Part shown: positions 1 through 7,961 of the stretch, in pieces | Layout: each line of letters begins with the position of its first letter | Numbering within the stretch: position 1 is the first letter of the stretch | NCBI RefSeq assembly: GCF_028737315.1 | Contig: NZ_JAQZAO010000012.1 | Coordinates: 62,001 to 126,000, forward strand | Direction: 5' to 3' | Source of the DNA: Actinomycetospora lemnae | Lineage (GTDB): Bacteria; Actinomycetota; Actinomycetes; Mycobacteriales; Pseudonocardiaceae | Length of the DNA stretch: 64,000 bases | The notes under the pieces: generated by a model | Databases searched by the model: none | What the model saw: only the letters and a program-made list of their open reading frames with translations | What the model was told of the DNA's origin: nothing | Program-made: the position numbers and the translations under genes

Positions 1-605
1 TAGCGCTGCCGGTCGATCGTGGTGTGGAAGGTCCGGTAGCTGACGCTGGTGCGCAGGCCCGCCGCCGCGAGGGTCTCGACGATCTCCGACGTCTCGGGCT
101 GGAGCTGCGCGAACCGCTCGTGGGCCTCGCGGAACAGCGGATGGTCGATCGTCCGCGGGAGCATCACGACGAGGATCCGGCCGTGCCGTGACAGCAGTCC
201 GACGAGCCCCTCGAGGGTCTTCCGCCGGTCGCCGACGTGGTGGATCGACTCCTTCATGATGATCGCGTCGAGCGTGTCGGCGCCGGGCAGCGGCACCTGC
301 CCGGACGCGAGGTCCTCGGCGCGGGCGACCAGCGGCTGCAGGCCGGGCAGCTTCGGGAGGCGGTCGAGCATCGCCGGTACGGGGTCGACGCAGAGGATCG
401 GCCGGGTCGGTCGGACGGCCTCGGCGACATGGCGGGTGTAGAGGCCGGTGCCGCAGCCGACATCGGCGATCGCGTCCGAGGACGTCAGCCGCAGCGCGTC
501 CGTGATGGCCCCGGCGAAGCGCCGCACGTAGTCCGGGTCGTAGGACCAGTGCTCGTCGTAGTCGGCGGCGACGCTCTCGTAGTGCTCGGCGGTCCGGTCG
601 GTCAT
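1..605 (-). CDS. Class I SAM-dependent methyltransferase (C-terminus cut by window edge)
   Basis: The reading frame starts at ATG 605 (MTDRTAEHYESVAADYDEHW) and runs off the left edge without a stop, giving about 201 residues. Motif I of Rossmann methyltransferases is clear (ADVGCGTGLYTRH), followed by an acidic loop (CVDPVPAMLDRL) and a motif like IIMKESIHHVGD that matches post-motif II of ubiquinone/menaquinone-type methyltransferases. The N-terminal tyrosine/aspartate-rich stretch is usual for this family. The substrate cannot be told from sequence. A cytosolic small-molecule methyltransferase is the safe call. Nothing nearby suggests a pathway. Confidence 0.8.
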   Translation of the reverse strand, partial: MTDRTAEHYESVAADYDEHWSYDPDYVRRFAGAITDALRLTSSDAIADVGCGTGLYTRHVAEAVRPTRPILCVDPVPAMLDRLPKLPGLQPLVARAEDLASGQVPLPGADTLDAIIMKESIHHVGDRRKTLEGLVGLLSRHGRILVVMLPRTIDHPLFREAHERFAQLQPETSEIVETLAAAGLRTSVSYRTFHTTIDRQR

Positions 606-904
606 GGCGGCCTCCCCGCGTGCGCTGTGACGGCGGTCTCGGCCGTCGCGTCAGGGTGGCATGCGTGAGCCGGACGGAGCAGGGGTGGTGGAGATCGGAT
701 CTGTCGGCGCGGAGGGAGCGGGTGCCGGCTCGGGATGGGGGACGGAGATCGCCGCCGCGGCCGGCGGGGAGCGGTGACGGCCGTGGGGTGACCGCTCCTG
801 GTGGCGCCCGTCGGGAGGGCCGGGCGGGTGGTGTCACCACCGTCTCGTCCCACCGGCGCCGCCTCGTCTGGTGCCGGGACGCCGGACGTGCCAGCGTTCC
901 CGTC

Positions 905-1054
905 ATGGACATCGGCCCCGTCCGTCGCCGCCTCACCGCCGAACCGATCAGCTCCCCGGTGCCGGGCGAGTCGTCGACCGAAGGGGCCGACGACGCCGTC
1001 GCCGCGCCGGTGCCTGCCGCCCCCGACGACACCGCCCCGCAGCCCGCGCGGTGA
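905..1054 (+). CDS. Small proline/alanine-rich ORF, possibly coupled to next gene
   Basis: A 49-residue frame (MDIGPVRRRLTAEPISSPVP...) whose stop overlaps the GTG start of the following gene by 4 bases (GTGA). Almost every codon ends in G or C, as in the real genes around it. There is no convincing ribosome binding site and no recognisable domain; the second half is acidic and Ala/Pro-rich. The overlap argues for translational coupling, the weak start argues against. Treat as a tentative gene. Confidence 0.4.
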   Translation: MDIGPVRRRLTAEPISSPVPGESSTEGADDAVAAPVPAAPDDTAPQPAR

Positions 1055-1695
1055 CGACCCCGGTCGACCCCGATCGCCGCCCCGGACCCGCCGAGGTCCT
1101 GGGCGTCCCGGACCTGCCCGCACCGATCCTCGGATGGCGGACCTGGCGCGTGGGCCGCCGGGCGCAGCGCCGCGCCGACCTCATCGCGCCGCTGGCCGGC
1201 GTCGTGTGGCCGGCGCGCCGACCGATGATCGCCCACTGCGGGTCGGCGGGGCACTCACCGCCCGGCGACCGCTGCCGCTGCGGCCTCTACGCCGTCTCCG
1301 ACCCGGGCACGCTCGAGTGGGGCCCGTCCGACGTCGAGGTGCTGGGTGTCGTGGCGCTGTGGGGACAGGTCGTCGAGGGGACGCGCGGCTGGCGGGCGTC
1401 GCACGGCTACCCGCGGATGATCGTCGCCGGGCCGGGCGTGACCACCGAGCAGCGGGCCGCGCTGGCCCGGCGCTACGGGGTGCCGGTGCACGGCGCGGGT
1501 CTGCCCGCGAAGGCCCTCGCCACGCAGCTGTCGGGCGACCGCGAGGCCGCGGACCGCCTGCTCCACCGCCCGGTCGACGAGACCGAGGCCGTGCTCACCG
1601 AGCGGATGCCCGAGTGGACGCGGCGCTGGCAGGCCCGCCAGGCCTGCACCGCGCCGCGTCCCGGGACCTTCGGCCGGCTCTGGCGACGGCGCTGA
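1051..1695 (+). CDS. Conserved hypothetical protein with Cys cluster
   Basis: A 214-residue protein from GTG 1051, chosen because it overlaps the preceding small ORF by GTGA. The centre holds a compact HCGSAGHSPPGDRCRCGLYA motif (His and three Cys), which could bind a metal, followed by a segment (VVALWGQVVEGTRGWRASHG) rich in tryptophan and a C-terminal amphipathic stretch ending in basic residues. No transmembrane segment or signal peptide is visible, so it is probably cytosolic. I recognise no family. Codon bias matches its neighbours, so the gene is real even if its role is unknown. Confidence 0.7.
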   Translation: MTTPVDPDRRPGPAEVLGVPDLPAPILGWRTWRVGRRAQRRADLIAPLAGVVWPARRPMIAHCGSAGHSPPGDRCRCGLYAVSDPGTLEWGPSDVEVLGVVALWGQVVEGTRGWRASHGYPRMIVAGPGVTTEQRAALARRYGVPVHGAGLPAKALATQLSGDREAADRLLHRPVDETEAVLTERMPEWTRRWQARQACTAPRPGTFGRLWRRR

Positions 1696-1952
1696 GGGTC
1701 GGGGCTGACGCCCTACGGCTGCAGGGTCCGCAGCATCGCCCAGAGCTCGGGTACACGGTGACCAGGACGATCGGGTGCTGACCAGCAGCTCCCGGGCACG
1801 CCGGCGTCGATCATGCCGAGCAGGGCTCGCACGGGTCGGCGAGGGCGGTGGAGGTCCCGCTCCACATCGTGACCCGTTCGTGACCTGGAGCAGGTCCTCA
1901 TCGGCCCTCGATCCGACCGGCACTGTCGGGGGTCGCCTCTAACGTCGTCTCC

Positions 1953-4118
1953 GTGAGCATCGACCACGACCTCCGGCCCGGCCTCGCCGCCGAGCTGGAC
2001 GCGCTCGCCCCGGGCGCGGAGCTGGTCGCTGCTCTCGAGCGCCTCTCGCCGGCCGCGCTCACGGGCGAGGACCTCGCCGCCTACCTGCGCGCCTGCCAGC
2101 GCGCGACCAGCCGCGGCGTCGCCCGCCTGCTCGACGGGATGCACCACCTGGGACGCGCGCAGGCCGACCGCGTCGACCGTCGCGACGGGCTCGACGAGTT
2201 CTCGGGCGACGAGGTCGCGGCGGTGCTGGGCTGGGGCCGCACCATGACGAGCCGGAGGCTCGACCTCGCCGACGACCTGCAGGATCGCCTGCCCGACGTC
2301 GGCGACGCCCTGTGGCACGGGGCCATCGACGAGTACAAGGCGACCCGCTTCAGTGAGGGCACGTGCGACCTCGCCGACGACCACGCCCGCCACGTCTGCC
2401 GGGTGCTCCTGCCGGAGGCTGCGGAGCTCCCGCCCGCCGAGCTCGCCCGACGCATCGAGCAGGTCGCCACGGCCCTCGACCCCGAGTGGGCGGCGCGGCG
2501 CGCGGCGCGGGCGGAGAAGAACGCCCGGGTGATCCTCAGCCCCAACCCCACGGGCACCGCGACCTTCTCGGTGTGCGACATCGCCGCGCCCAGCGGGCTC
2601 GCCATGCGCGACCGCTGCGACGCCCTGGCCGCCGCGGTGCGCCACCTCGGGGTGCTGACACCGATCGGCTCCCTGCGCGCCCAGGTCGCCGAGCGACTCC
2701 TCGACGGGTCGGTGGCGGGCCTCGACGACCACAAGGTCGCTCTACTCCTCGCCGCTGAGTACCACGAGCACAACCGCCCCGACTCCTCGACGACCACCGA
2801 CGACGCCAGCGCCGCCCAGGAGCCCGACCACGAGCGTGACCAGTGCTCCGACGACCACCACGGCTCCGACAACGGGCCGGGCGACGACGGTCGGGGCAGG
2901 GGCGACCAGGGTCCCGACGACGACGGGCCGGACGACGGGCCGGACGACGACGACCCAGGCCGCGACGACGACGGTCCCGGCGACGACGAACCGGACGACG
3001 ACCCCGACGACCGGTCGGGCGGCCCCGTGGCCGACGGCGCGGAGGACGAGGCCTGCAGCGATGCGGACGGGGTCGGCAAGGCACTCGCGCCCGCAGATCA
3101 CCCCTGCGAGCAGGGCGTCCTCGACCTGCCGGACCTCGCCGACCTGCCCGCGCCGGCCCTCCCGCCCACGATCGAGGGGGCGGACCCGGGCCCCGGGCGT
3201 CCTCGGTGCGGCACGTCCGAGCTACGGCTGCGACTCACCACCGCGCTCGGCCTCGACGACCTGCCCGCCACCGTGCCCGGCTACGGCAACCTGCTGGCCC
3301 ACCACGCCCGGACGATGCTCACCGCCCACCACAGCGGCGAGTGGCGCATCGTCCTCGCCGACGACGAGGGCCGGCTCCAGCACGTCCTGCTCGCCCGACG
3401 ACGACCACGACGACCAGTCCAGCCCCCGGAGCCACGAGGCCGGGGGCGGGTCGAGCAATGCACCGCGATCGTCGAGCTCCAGGTCCCGACGACGCTGGCG
3501 GCCGCCCTCGATCCGCGCGCCCATCCTGCGTGGTCGGGCTTCATCGCCGAGGTACAACGGCGCCTCGACGAGCTGGGCGGCCACTCGCCCGCGGGCCCGT
3601 ACGAGACCACCGCCGACCATCTGCGGCGGCGTCCTCGTGTCGAGATCGACCGGTGGGTCCGGGTCCGCGACCGGCACTGCGTGGCGCCGGGCTGCCGACG
3701 GTCCGCGCGTCGGGCGGACCTCGACCACACCCTCGACTGGGCCTGCGACGGCATCACATCGCACACGAACCTCGGGGTCCTCGACCGGCACCACCACCGC
3801 GCCAAGCACGTCGCGGGCTGGAAGGTCGACCAGCCGTCGCCCGGGCTGTTCGCCTTCCGCACCCGCGCCGGGGTCCACCACACGACCCACCCGAAGAGGA
3901 TCATCGAACCGCTGCCCCGACCCCGCCCGGCCCGCAGGCCTCGGCCGCTCCCCGACGACGGCCCGGTCGTCGACCCCGGCCTCGACCTCAGCCACGAGTC
4001 CGACGCCGCCGAGGAGGACGCCTGGCGCCGACGCTTCCTCCGCCGGACCGGCATGACCGCCGAGACCACGTCGACTCCGCCCCCGCGGCACGCGGACGAC
4101 GACCCGCCGCCCTTCTGA
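1953..4118 (+). CDS. DUF222 / 13E12-type HNH endonuclease domain protein
   Basis: A 721-residue protein. The N-terminal half matches the DUF222 region found in actinobacterial '13E12 repeat' proteins, and the C-terminal part has an HNH nuclease core near residues 570-620 (DRHCVAPGCRRSARRADLDH, then NLGVLDRHHHRAKH). These proteins are multi-copy in many Actinobacteria and are often linked to mobile DNA; their biological role is unknown. Between about residues 300 and 355 lies a low-complexity Asp/Gly/Pro insert that separates the two conserved parts. The start is GTG 1953. The intergenic stretch 1696-1952 upstream holds no gene. The downstream methyltransferase remnant is on the other strand. 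Confidence 0.85.
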   Translation: MSIDHDLRPGLAAELDALAPGAELVAALERLSPAALTGEDLAAYLRACQRATSRGVARLLDGMHHLGRAQADRVDRRDGLDEFSGDEVAAVLGWGRTMTSRRLDLADDLQDRLPDVGDALWHGAIDEYKATRFSEGTCDLADDHARHVCRVLLPEAAELPPAELARRIEQVATALDPEWAARRAARAEKNARVILSPNPTGTATFSVCDIAAPSGLAMRDRCDALAAAVRHLGVLTPIGSLRAQVAERLLDGSVAGLDDHKVALLLAAEYHEHNRPDSSTTTDDASAAQEPDHERDQCSDDHHGSDNGPGDDGRGRGDQGPDDDGPDDGPDDDDPGRDDDGPGDDEPDDDPDDRSGGPVADGAEDEACSDADGVGKALAPADHPCEQGVLDLPDLADLPAPALPPTIEGADPGPGRPRCGTSELRLRLTTALGLDDLPATVPGYGNLLAHHARTMLTAHHSGEWRIVLADDEGRLQHVLLARRRPRRPVQPPEPRGRGRVEQCTAIVELQVPTTLAAALDPRAHPAWSGFIAEVQRRLDELGGHSPAGPYETTADHLRRRPRVEIDRWVRVRDRHCVAPGCRRSARRADLDHTLDWACDGITSHTNLGVLDRHHHRAKHVAGWKVDQPSPGLFAFRTRAGVHHTTHPKRIIEPLPRPRPARRPRPLPDDGPVVDPGLDLSHESDAAEEDAWRRRFLRRTGMTAETTSTPPPRHADDDPPPF

Positions 4119-4137
4119 TCGCCCGAGGCCCCCGCCC

Positions 4138-4564
4138 CTACCCCGGCCCGCGCCGCGCCCGCAGGTGCAGGAACAGCGGCACGCGCTGCCAGCGGTGGTC
4201 GGCGTCGTCCCGCACCGCCTCGTCGGGCACCGCCGGCTCGCGCAGCGCCTCGACCAGCAGGCCGTTGCCCTCGAAGGCCCGGGTGTAGTCCTCGAGCGGG
4301 TGGTGGAGCGAGTGGAAGGTCATCCTCAGCCCGGCCCGCTCGATCGAGTCCGCGTAGCGCCGCCCGCGCAGGTACGACTCCTCGACCACGTACTCGCTCC
4401 CGGCCTCCCGCGACCGGAAGGTCCCCGCCGAGTTCAGCGGGTGCACCACGGCCACGCACAGCACCCCGCCCGGCACCAGCACCCGGGCGCCGCGCCCAGG
4501 CGATCCACCGGTCGGCCTGCTCGTCCCACGCGCGGCGGAGGTCGTCCACGCCCGCGAGTCTCAA
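4138..4564 (-). pseudogene. Methyltransferase remnant with internal deletion
   Basis: Two pieces of one SAM-dependent methyltransferase lie in different frames. The N-terminal piece (VDDLRRAWDEQADRWIAWAR, from GTG 4549 or TTG 4564) is the usual opening of this family. It is followed at once, near 4490-4500, by the conserved late motif (RVLVPGGVLCVAVVHPLNS) and an intact C-terminus (stop at 4138). The roughly 90-100 residues in between, which should contain the SAM-binding GxGxG loop, are missing, and the frame changes at the junction. The product cannot be active. It sits just downstream of the cysteine-synthase-like gene on the same strand. Confidence 0.7.
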
Positions 4565-5562
4565 TCACCGAAGAGGTCGCCCGCGAGGTACTTGAGCCCC
4601 GTGTCCACGGCGACCGTCACCACCGTGCGGCCCGGCCCCACTTCTGCCGCCAGCTCCAGCGCCCCGGCGATGTTCAGCGCCGACGACGTCCCGACGAACA
4701 GCCCCTCATCCCGGGCCAGCCGCCGTGCCAGCGCCCGCGCCTCGCCCTCGTCCACGGCCCGCGCGTCGTCGTGAGCCCGCCCGGAGCCCGACGACGAGGG
4801 CACCAGCAACGGCGGCACGATCCCCGTCGCCGTGCCCTCCACCCGGTGCGCCCCGCCCCTCCCGGCCGTGAGCGTCGGCGAGCTCGCCGGCTCGAGCGCG
4901 ACCACCCGCGTCGGCCCCGCCTCGTGCAGCACCCCCGCGACCCCGGCCAGCATCCCGCCCGTCCCGACCGCGGCGCAGAAGACGTCCACCGACGAGGCCT
5001 GCGCCAGGATCTCCCGCCCCAGCACGGCGTAGCCGGTGAGGGCGTCGGCGTTGTGGAACTGGTCGGTCCAGAAGGCGTCCTGCTCGACGACGATCCGGTC
5101 GACCTCCGCCCGCATCCGGACGAACAGGTCCGGCGTGATCCGGCCCTCGCGACTCGGCACCACCGTCAGCTCGGCACCGAACGCCCGCATCGTGCGCAGC
5201 TTCTCCGGCGAGAACGCGTCGGAGGAGACCAGGGACAGCGGGTGGCCGACGACCGCGCACACGAAGGCCAGCGACGACCCCGTGCTCCCGCCCGTGAACT
5301 CGACGACCCGCCGGCCCGGCCGCAGCTCGCCCCGCGCCCGCGCGCCCTCCACGATCGCCGTCGCCATCCGGTCCTTGTAGCTGCCCGTCGGGTTGGCGCC
5401 CTCGAGCTTGACCAGCACGTCCGCCGCCCCGGCGGGCACGACCCGGCCCAACCGGACCATCGGCGTGCCCCCGACGGCGTCGAGCACCGACGGCGCCACG
5501 CCCGCGTGTCCGACCCCCGCCTGTCCGACCCCCGCCTGTCCGGCCCCCGTCTGTCCGACCAT
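4561..5562 (-). CDS. PLP-dependent cysteine synthase / beta-substituting enzyme family
   Basis: A 333-residue fold-type II PLP enzyme. The PLP lysine lies in GANPTGSYKDRMA (Lys63), the substrate/phosphate loop reads TGGSTGSS, and the glycine-rich cofactor loop reads GTGGMLAG. These are shared by cysteine synthase, cystathionine beta-synthase and related lyases; the SYKDR variant of the usual SVKDR suggests a substrate other than O-acetylserine, but this is not certain. The ATG at 5562 gives an N-terminus made of four five-residue repeats (VGQAG type) that come from a 15-bp tandem repeat. An alternative GTG start at 5499 lies just after them. Divergent from otnK, with 57 bp between. Confidence 0.85.
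   Translation of the reverse strand: MVGQTGAGQAGVGQAGVGHAGVAPSVLDAVGGTPMVRLGRVVPAGAADVLVKLEGANPTGSYKDRMATAIVEGARARGELRPGRRVVEFTGGSTGSSLAFVCAVVGHPLSLVSSDAFSPEKLRTMRAFGAELTVVPSREGRITPDLFVRMRAEVDRIVVEQDAFWTDQFHNADALTGYAVLGREILAQASSVDVFCAAVGTGGMLAGVAGVLHEAGPTRVVALEPASSPTLTAGRGGAHRVEGTATGIVPPLLVPSSSGSGRAHDDARAVDEGEARALARRLARDEGLFVGTSSALNIAGALELAAEVGPGRTVVTVAVDTGLKYLAGDLFGD
5501..5560. repeat. Four tandem copies of a 15-bp unit
   Basis: Four head-to-tail 15-mers (5501-5515, 5516-5530, 5531-5545, 5546-5560) of the form cccgcctgtccgacc with one or two changes per copy. On the minus strand they encode (V/A)GQ(A/T)G repeats right after the start codon of the cysteine-synthase-like gene, or form its upstream region if the later start is used. 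Confidence 0.9.
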
Positions 5563-5619
5563 GGCGACAGCATGCTCCGCCGGCGGCCGGATGCGGACCG
5601 TTCCTGCCACGATGCACCG

Positions 5620-6975
5620 ATGGGCACCGACCGGCTCGCCGCACTCCCGCCCGTGCGCGAGGTCCCGGCCGAGCAGGTGCGTGAGGCGCTGGTCGGCACC
5701 CCGACCGTCGTGGTGCTCGACGACGACCCCACCGGCACCCAGACCGTCCGCGACCTCCCCGTCCTCACCCGCTGGACCGCCGACGACGTCGACTGGGCCC
5801 TCGCCCAGGGCACGCCCGCCTTCTTCGTCCTCACCAACACCCGCAGCCTCGGCCCCGACGACGCCGCGGCGCGCACCCGCGAGGTCGTCCGCACCTGCCT
5901 CGCGGTCGCCGGGCGCCGCGGGATGGACGTCGTCTTCGCGAGCCGCAGCGACTCCACCCTGCGCGGGCACTTCCCGCTCGAGACCGACGTCATCGCCCGG
6001 GCCGCCGGCGCCCCGGACGCGGTGATCCTCGCGCCCGCCTTCCCCGACGCCGGCCGCGTCACCCTCGACGGCGTCCACTGGCTGCGCGACGGCGACCGGC
6101 TCACCCCGGTCGCCGACAGCGAGTTCGCCGCCGACGCCACCTTCGGCTACCGCTCCTCGCGCCTGGCCACCTGGGTGGCGGAGAAGAGCGGCGGCGCCAT
6201 CCCGGCCGCCGACGTCGCCGAGGTCGGCATCGAGGAGCTGCGCGACGGGGAGGTCACGCTGCCGCGGAGCCGGGTGATCGTCCTCGACGCCGTCGTCGAC
6301 GACGACCTGCGCGCCGCCGTCCTCGCCATCCTCGCCGCCGAGCGCGCCGGCGCCCGCTATGTCTACCGCGTCGGCCCCTCGTTCGTCCGCGCCCGCGCCG
6401 GGCAGGGCGCGCAGCCGCCGCTCGACGACGCCGAGCTGAGCCGCACCGTCGCCCGCGGCCACGGCCTGCTCGTCGCCGGCTCCCACGTCGGGCGGACCAG
6501 CCGCCAGCTCGAGCGCCTCGCCGCCCGCCGCGACCTCGCGCACGTCGAGCTCGACGTCGCGGCCGTGCTGGAGGGCGCACCCCTCGACGAGATCACCGCC
6601 GACGCCGTCGACGCCCTGAAACGCCGCACCACCCTCGTCAGCACCTCCCGCACGCTCGTCACCGGCCGCGACGAGGCCGAGAGCCTCGCCATCGCCCGCC
6701 GGGTCAGCGCCGCGCTCACCGGCGTCGTGCGGCAGGTCGTCCACGCCGCCGAGCCCGCCTACGTCCTCGCCAAGGGCGGCATCACCTCGTCGGACGTCGC
6801 CACCGAGTCGCTGCGGGCCGACCGCGCCTGGGTGCGCGGCTCGATGCTCCCGGGGCTCGTGTCGCTCTGGGCGCCCACGAGCGGCCCGCCCCTCGTCGTG
6901 TTCCCCGGCAACGTCGGTGACGACGAGGCCCTCGCCGACGTCGTCGACCGCCTCGAGGAGGCCGCATGCGCGTGA
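5620..6975 (+). CDS. otnK: Four-carbon acid sugar kinase (DUF1537 / OtnK family)
   Basis: A 451-residue protein of the four-carbon acid sugar kinase family. The N-terminal domain has the family signature VVVLDDDPTGTQTVRD and LTNTRSL, with SRSDSTLRGHFPLE following; the C-terminal nucleotide-binding domain has LAKGGITSSDVA and PGNVGD. Members phosphorylate 3-oxo-tetronates, D-erythronate-type acids or related C4 acids in the cytosol. The next gene overlaps by 10 bp and looks like D-erythronate dehydrogenase, which fits a route from D-erythronate to 3-oxo-tetronate and its 4-phosphate. The decarboxylase and isomerase of that pathway are not in the window. Start ATG 5620; an alternative ATG lies a few bases upstream in another frame. 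Confidence 0.85.
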   Translation: MGTDRLAALPPVREVPAEQVREALVGTPTVVVLDDDPTGTQTVRDLPVLTRWTADDVDWALAQGTPAFFVLTNTRSLGPDDAAARTREVVRTCLAVAGRRGMDVVFASRSDSTLRGHFPLETDVIARAAGAPDAVILAPAFPDAGRVTLDGVHWLRDGDRLTPVADSEFAADATFGYRSSRLATWVAEKSGGAIPAADVAEVGIEELRDGEVTLPRSRVIVLDAVVDDDLRAAVLAILAAERAGARYVYRVGPSFVRARAGQGAQPPLDDAELSRTVARGHGLLVAGSHVGRTSRQLERLAARRDLAHVELDVAAVLEGAPLDEITADAVDALKRRTTLVSTSRTLVTGRDEAESLAIARRVSAALTGVVRQVVHAAEPAYVLAKGGITSSDVATESLRADRAWVRGSMLPGLVSLWAPTSGPPLVVFPGNVGDDEALADVVDRLEEAACA

Positions 6976-7925
6976 TCGTCACCGGCGGGTCGGGGTTCCT
7001 CGGGACGCTGCTGTGCCGCCGGCTGCTCGCCGGTCCGATCGGGATCGGCGGCGCGGCACCCGCCGACGTCACGCGGCTGGTCGTCGTCGACCTCGTCGCG
7101 CCCGCCGACGACGTCGCCGCCGACCCGCGCGTCGAGCACGTCCAGGGCGAGCTCAGCCGCACCCTCGGCGAGGAGGCCGACGCGGTCTTCCACCTCGCCG
7201 GCGTGGTCAGCGGCGCCGCGGAGGCCGACTTCGACGCCGGCATGCACACCAACCTCGACGGCACCCGCGCCGTCCTGGAGTACGCCCGCGGGCACGCGAC
7301 GCCGCCGGTGCTGGTGTTCACCAGCTCGCTCGCGGTCTTCGGCAGCGACCCGGCGATCGGCCCGGTCGGCACCGTCGACGACGACACCCTCCCGCGCCCG
7401 CAGTCCAGCTACGGCGTCCAGAAGTTCATCGGCGAGCAGCTCGTCGCCGACTACACCCGCAAGGGCTTCGTCCGCGGGCGCTCGGTCCGGCTCATGACGG
7501 TCTCGGTACGCCCCGGGCGTCCCAACGCCGCGGCGTCGAGCTTCCTGTCGGGCATCGTCCGCGAGCCCCTCGCGGGCGAGCGCGCGGTGTGCCCCGCTCC
7601 TCCGGACATGGCCGTCGCGCTCTCGTCGCCGCAGCGCACCCTCGAGGGCATCCTGCGCGCCGCCGAGGTCGACGACGCCACGTGGGGCAGCCGGACCGCG
7701 ATGAACCTGCCCGCGCTGACCACCACGCCCCGCGAGATGGTCGCCGCCCTCGACCGCGTCGCCGGCCCCGGCACCAGCGACCTCGTGGACTGGGTCGAGG
7801 ACCCGGCGGTCGTGGCCGTCGTCGGCAGCTGGCCCGAGCGCTTCGAGACCCCCCGCGCCCACGCCCTCGGCCTCACCGCCGACACGTCCTACGACGACGT
7901 CGTCCGCGCCTACCTGAGGGGCTGA
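6966..7925 (+). CDS. denD: D-erythronate dehydrogenase-like NAD-dependent epimerase family
   Basis: A 319-residue extended short-chain dehydrogenase. The NAD loop is GGSGFLG at residues 7-13, the catalytic YxxxK is YGVQK, and the serine is in FTSSLAVFG. The segment after YxxxK (RLMTVSVRPGRPNAAASSF) is typical of the DenD group rather than of nucleotide-sugar epimerases. It overlaps the upstream kinase by 10 bp, so the two are cotranscribed. Role by family and context: oxidation of D-erythronate (or a related C4 acid) before phosphorylation by OtnK. The substrate remains an inference. Confidence 0.8.
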   Translation: MRVIVTGGSGFLGTLLCRRLLAGPIGIGGAAPADVTRLVVVDLVAPADDVAADPRVEHVQGELSRTLGEEADAVFHLAGVVSGAAEADFDAGMHTNLDGTRAVLEYARGHATPPVLVFTSSLAVFGSDPAIGPVGTVDDDTLPRPQSSYGVQKFIGEQLVADYTRKGFVRGRSVRLMTVSVRPGRPNAAASSFLSGIVREPLAGERAVCPAPPDMAVALSSPQRTLEGILRAAEVDDATWGSRTAMNLPALTTTPREMVAALDRVAGPGTSDLVDWVEDPAVVAVVGSWPERFETPRAHALGLTADTSYDDVVRAYLRG

Positions 7926-7961
7926 TGCGCGGACGACGTCGCCGGGGCCGGGGAGCCCGTC

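Noticed and set aside
602-1123. Minus-strand 173-residue ORF
   Set aside because: Arg/Pro/Gly-rich with no motif; shadow of the plus-strand genes starting at 905 and 1051.
2860-3010. CRISPR-like or satellite repeat
   Set aside because: The repeats are irregular GAC-rich codons for an acidic protein segment, with no fixed unit or spacers. No CRISPR array is visible anywhere in the window.
2836-4288. Long plus-strand frames inside the DUF222 gene
   Set aside because: They are Arg/Pro/Thr-rich shadows produced by high GC; only the 1953-4118 frame has known domains.
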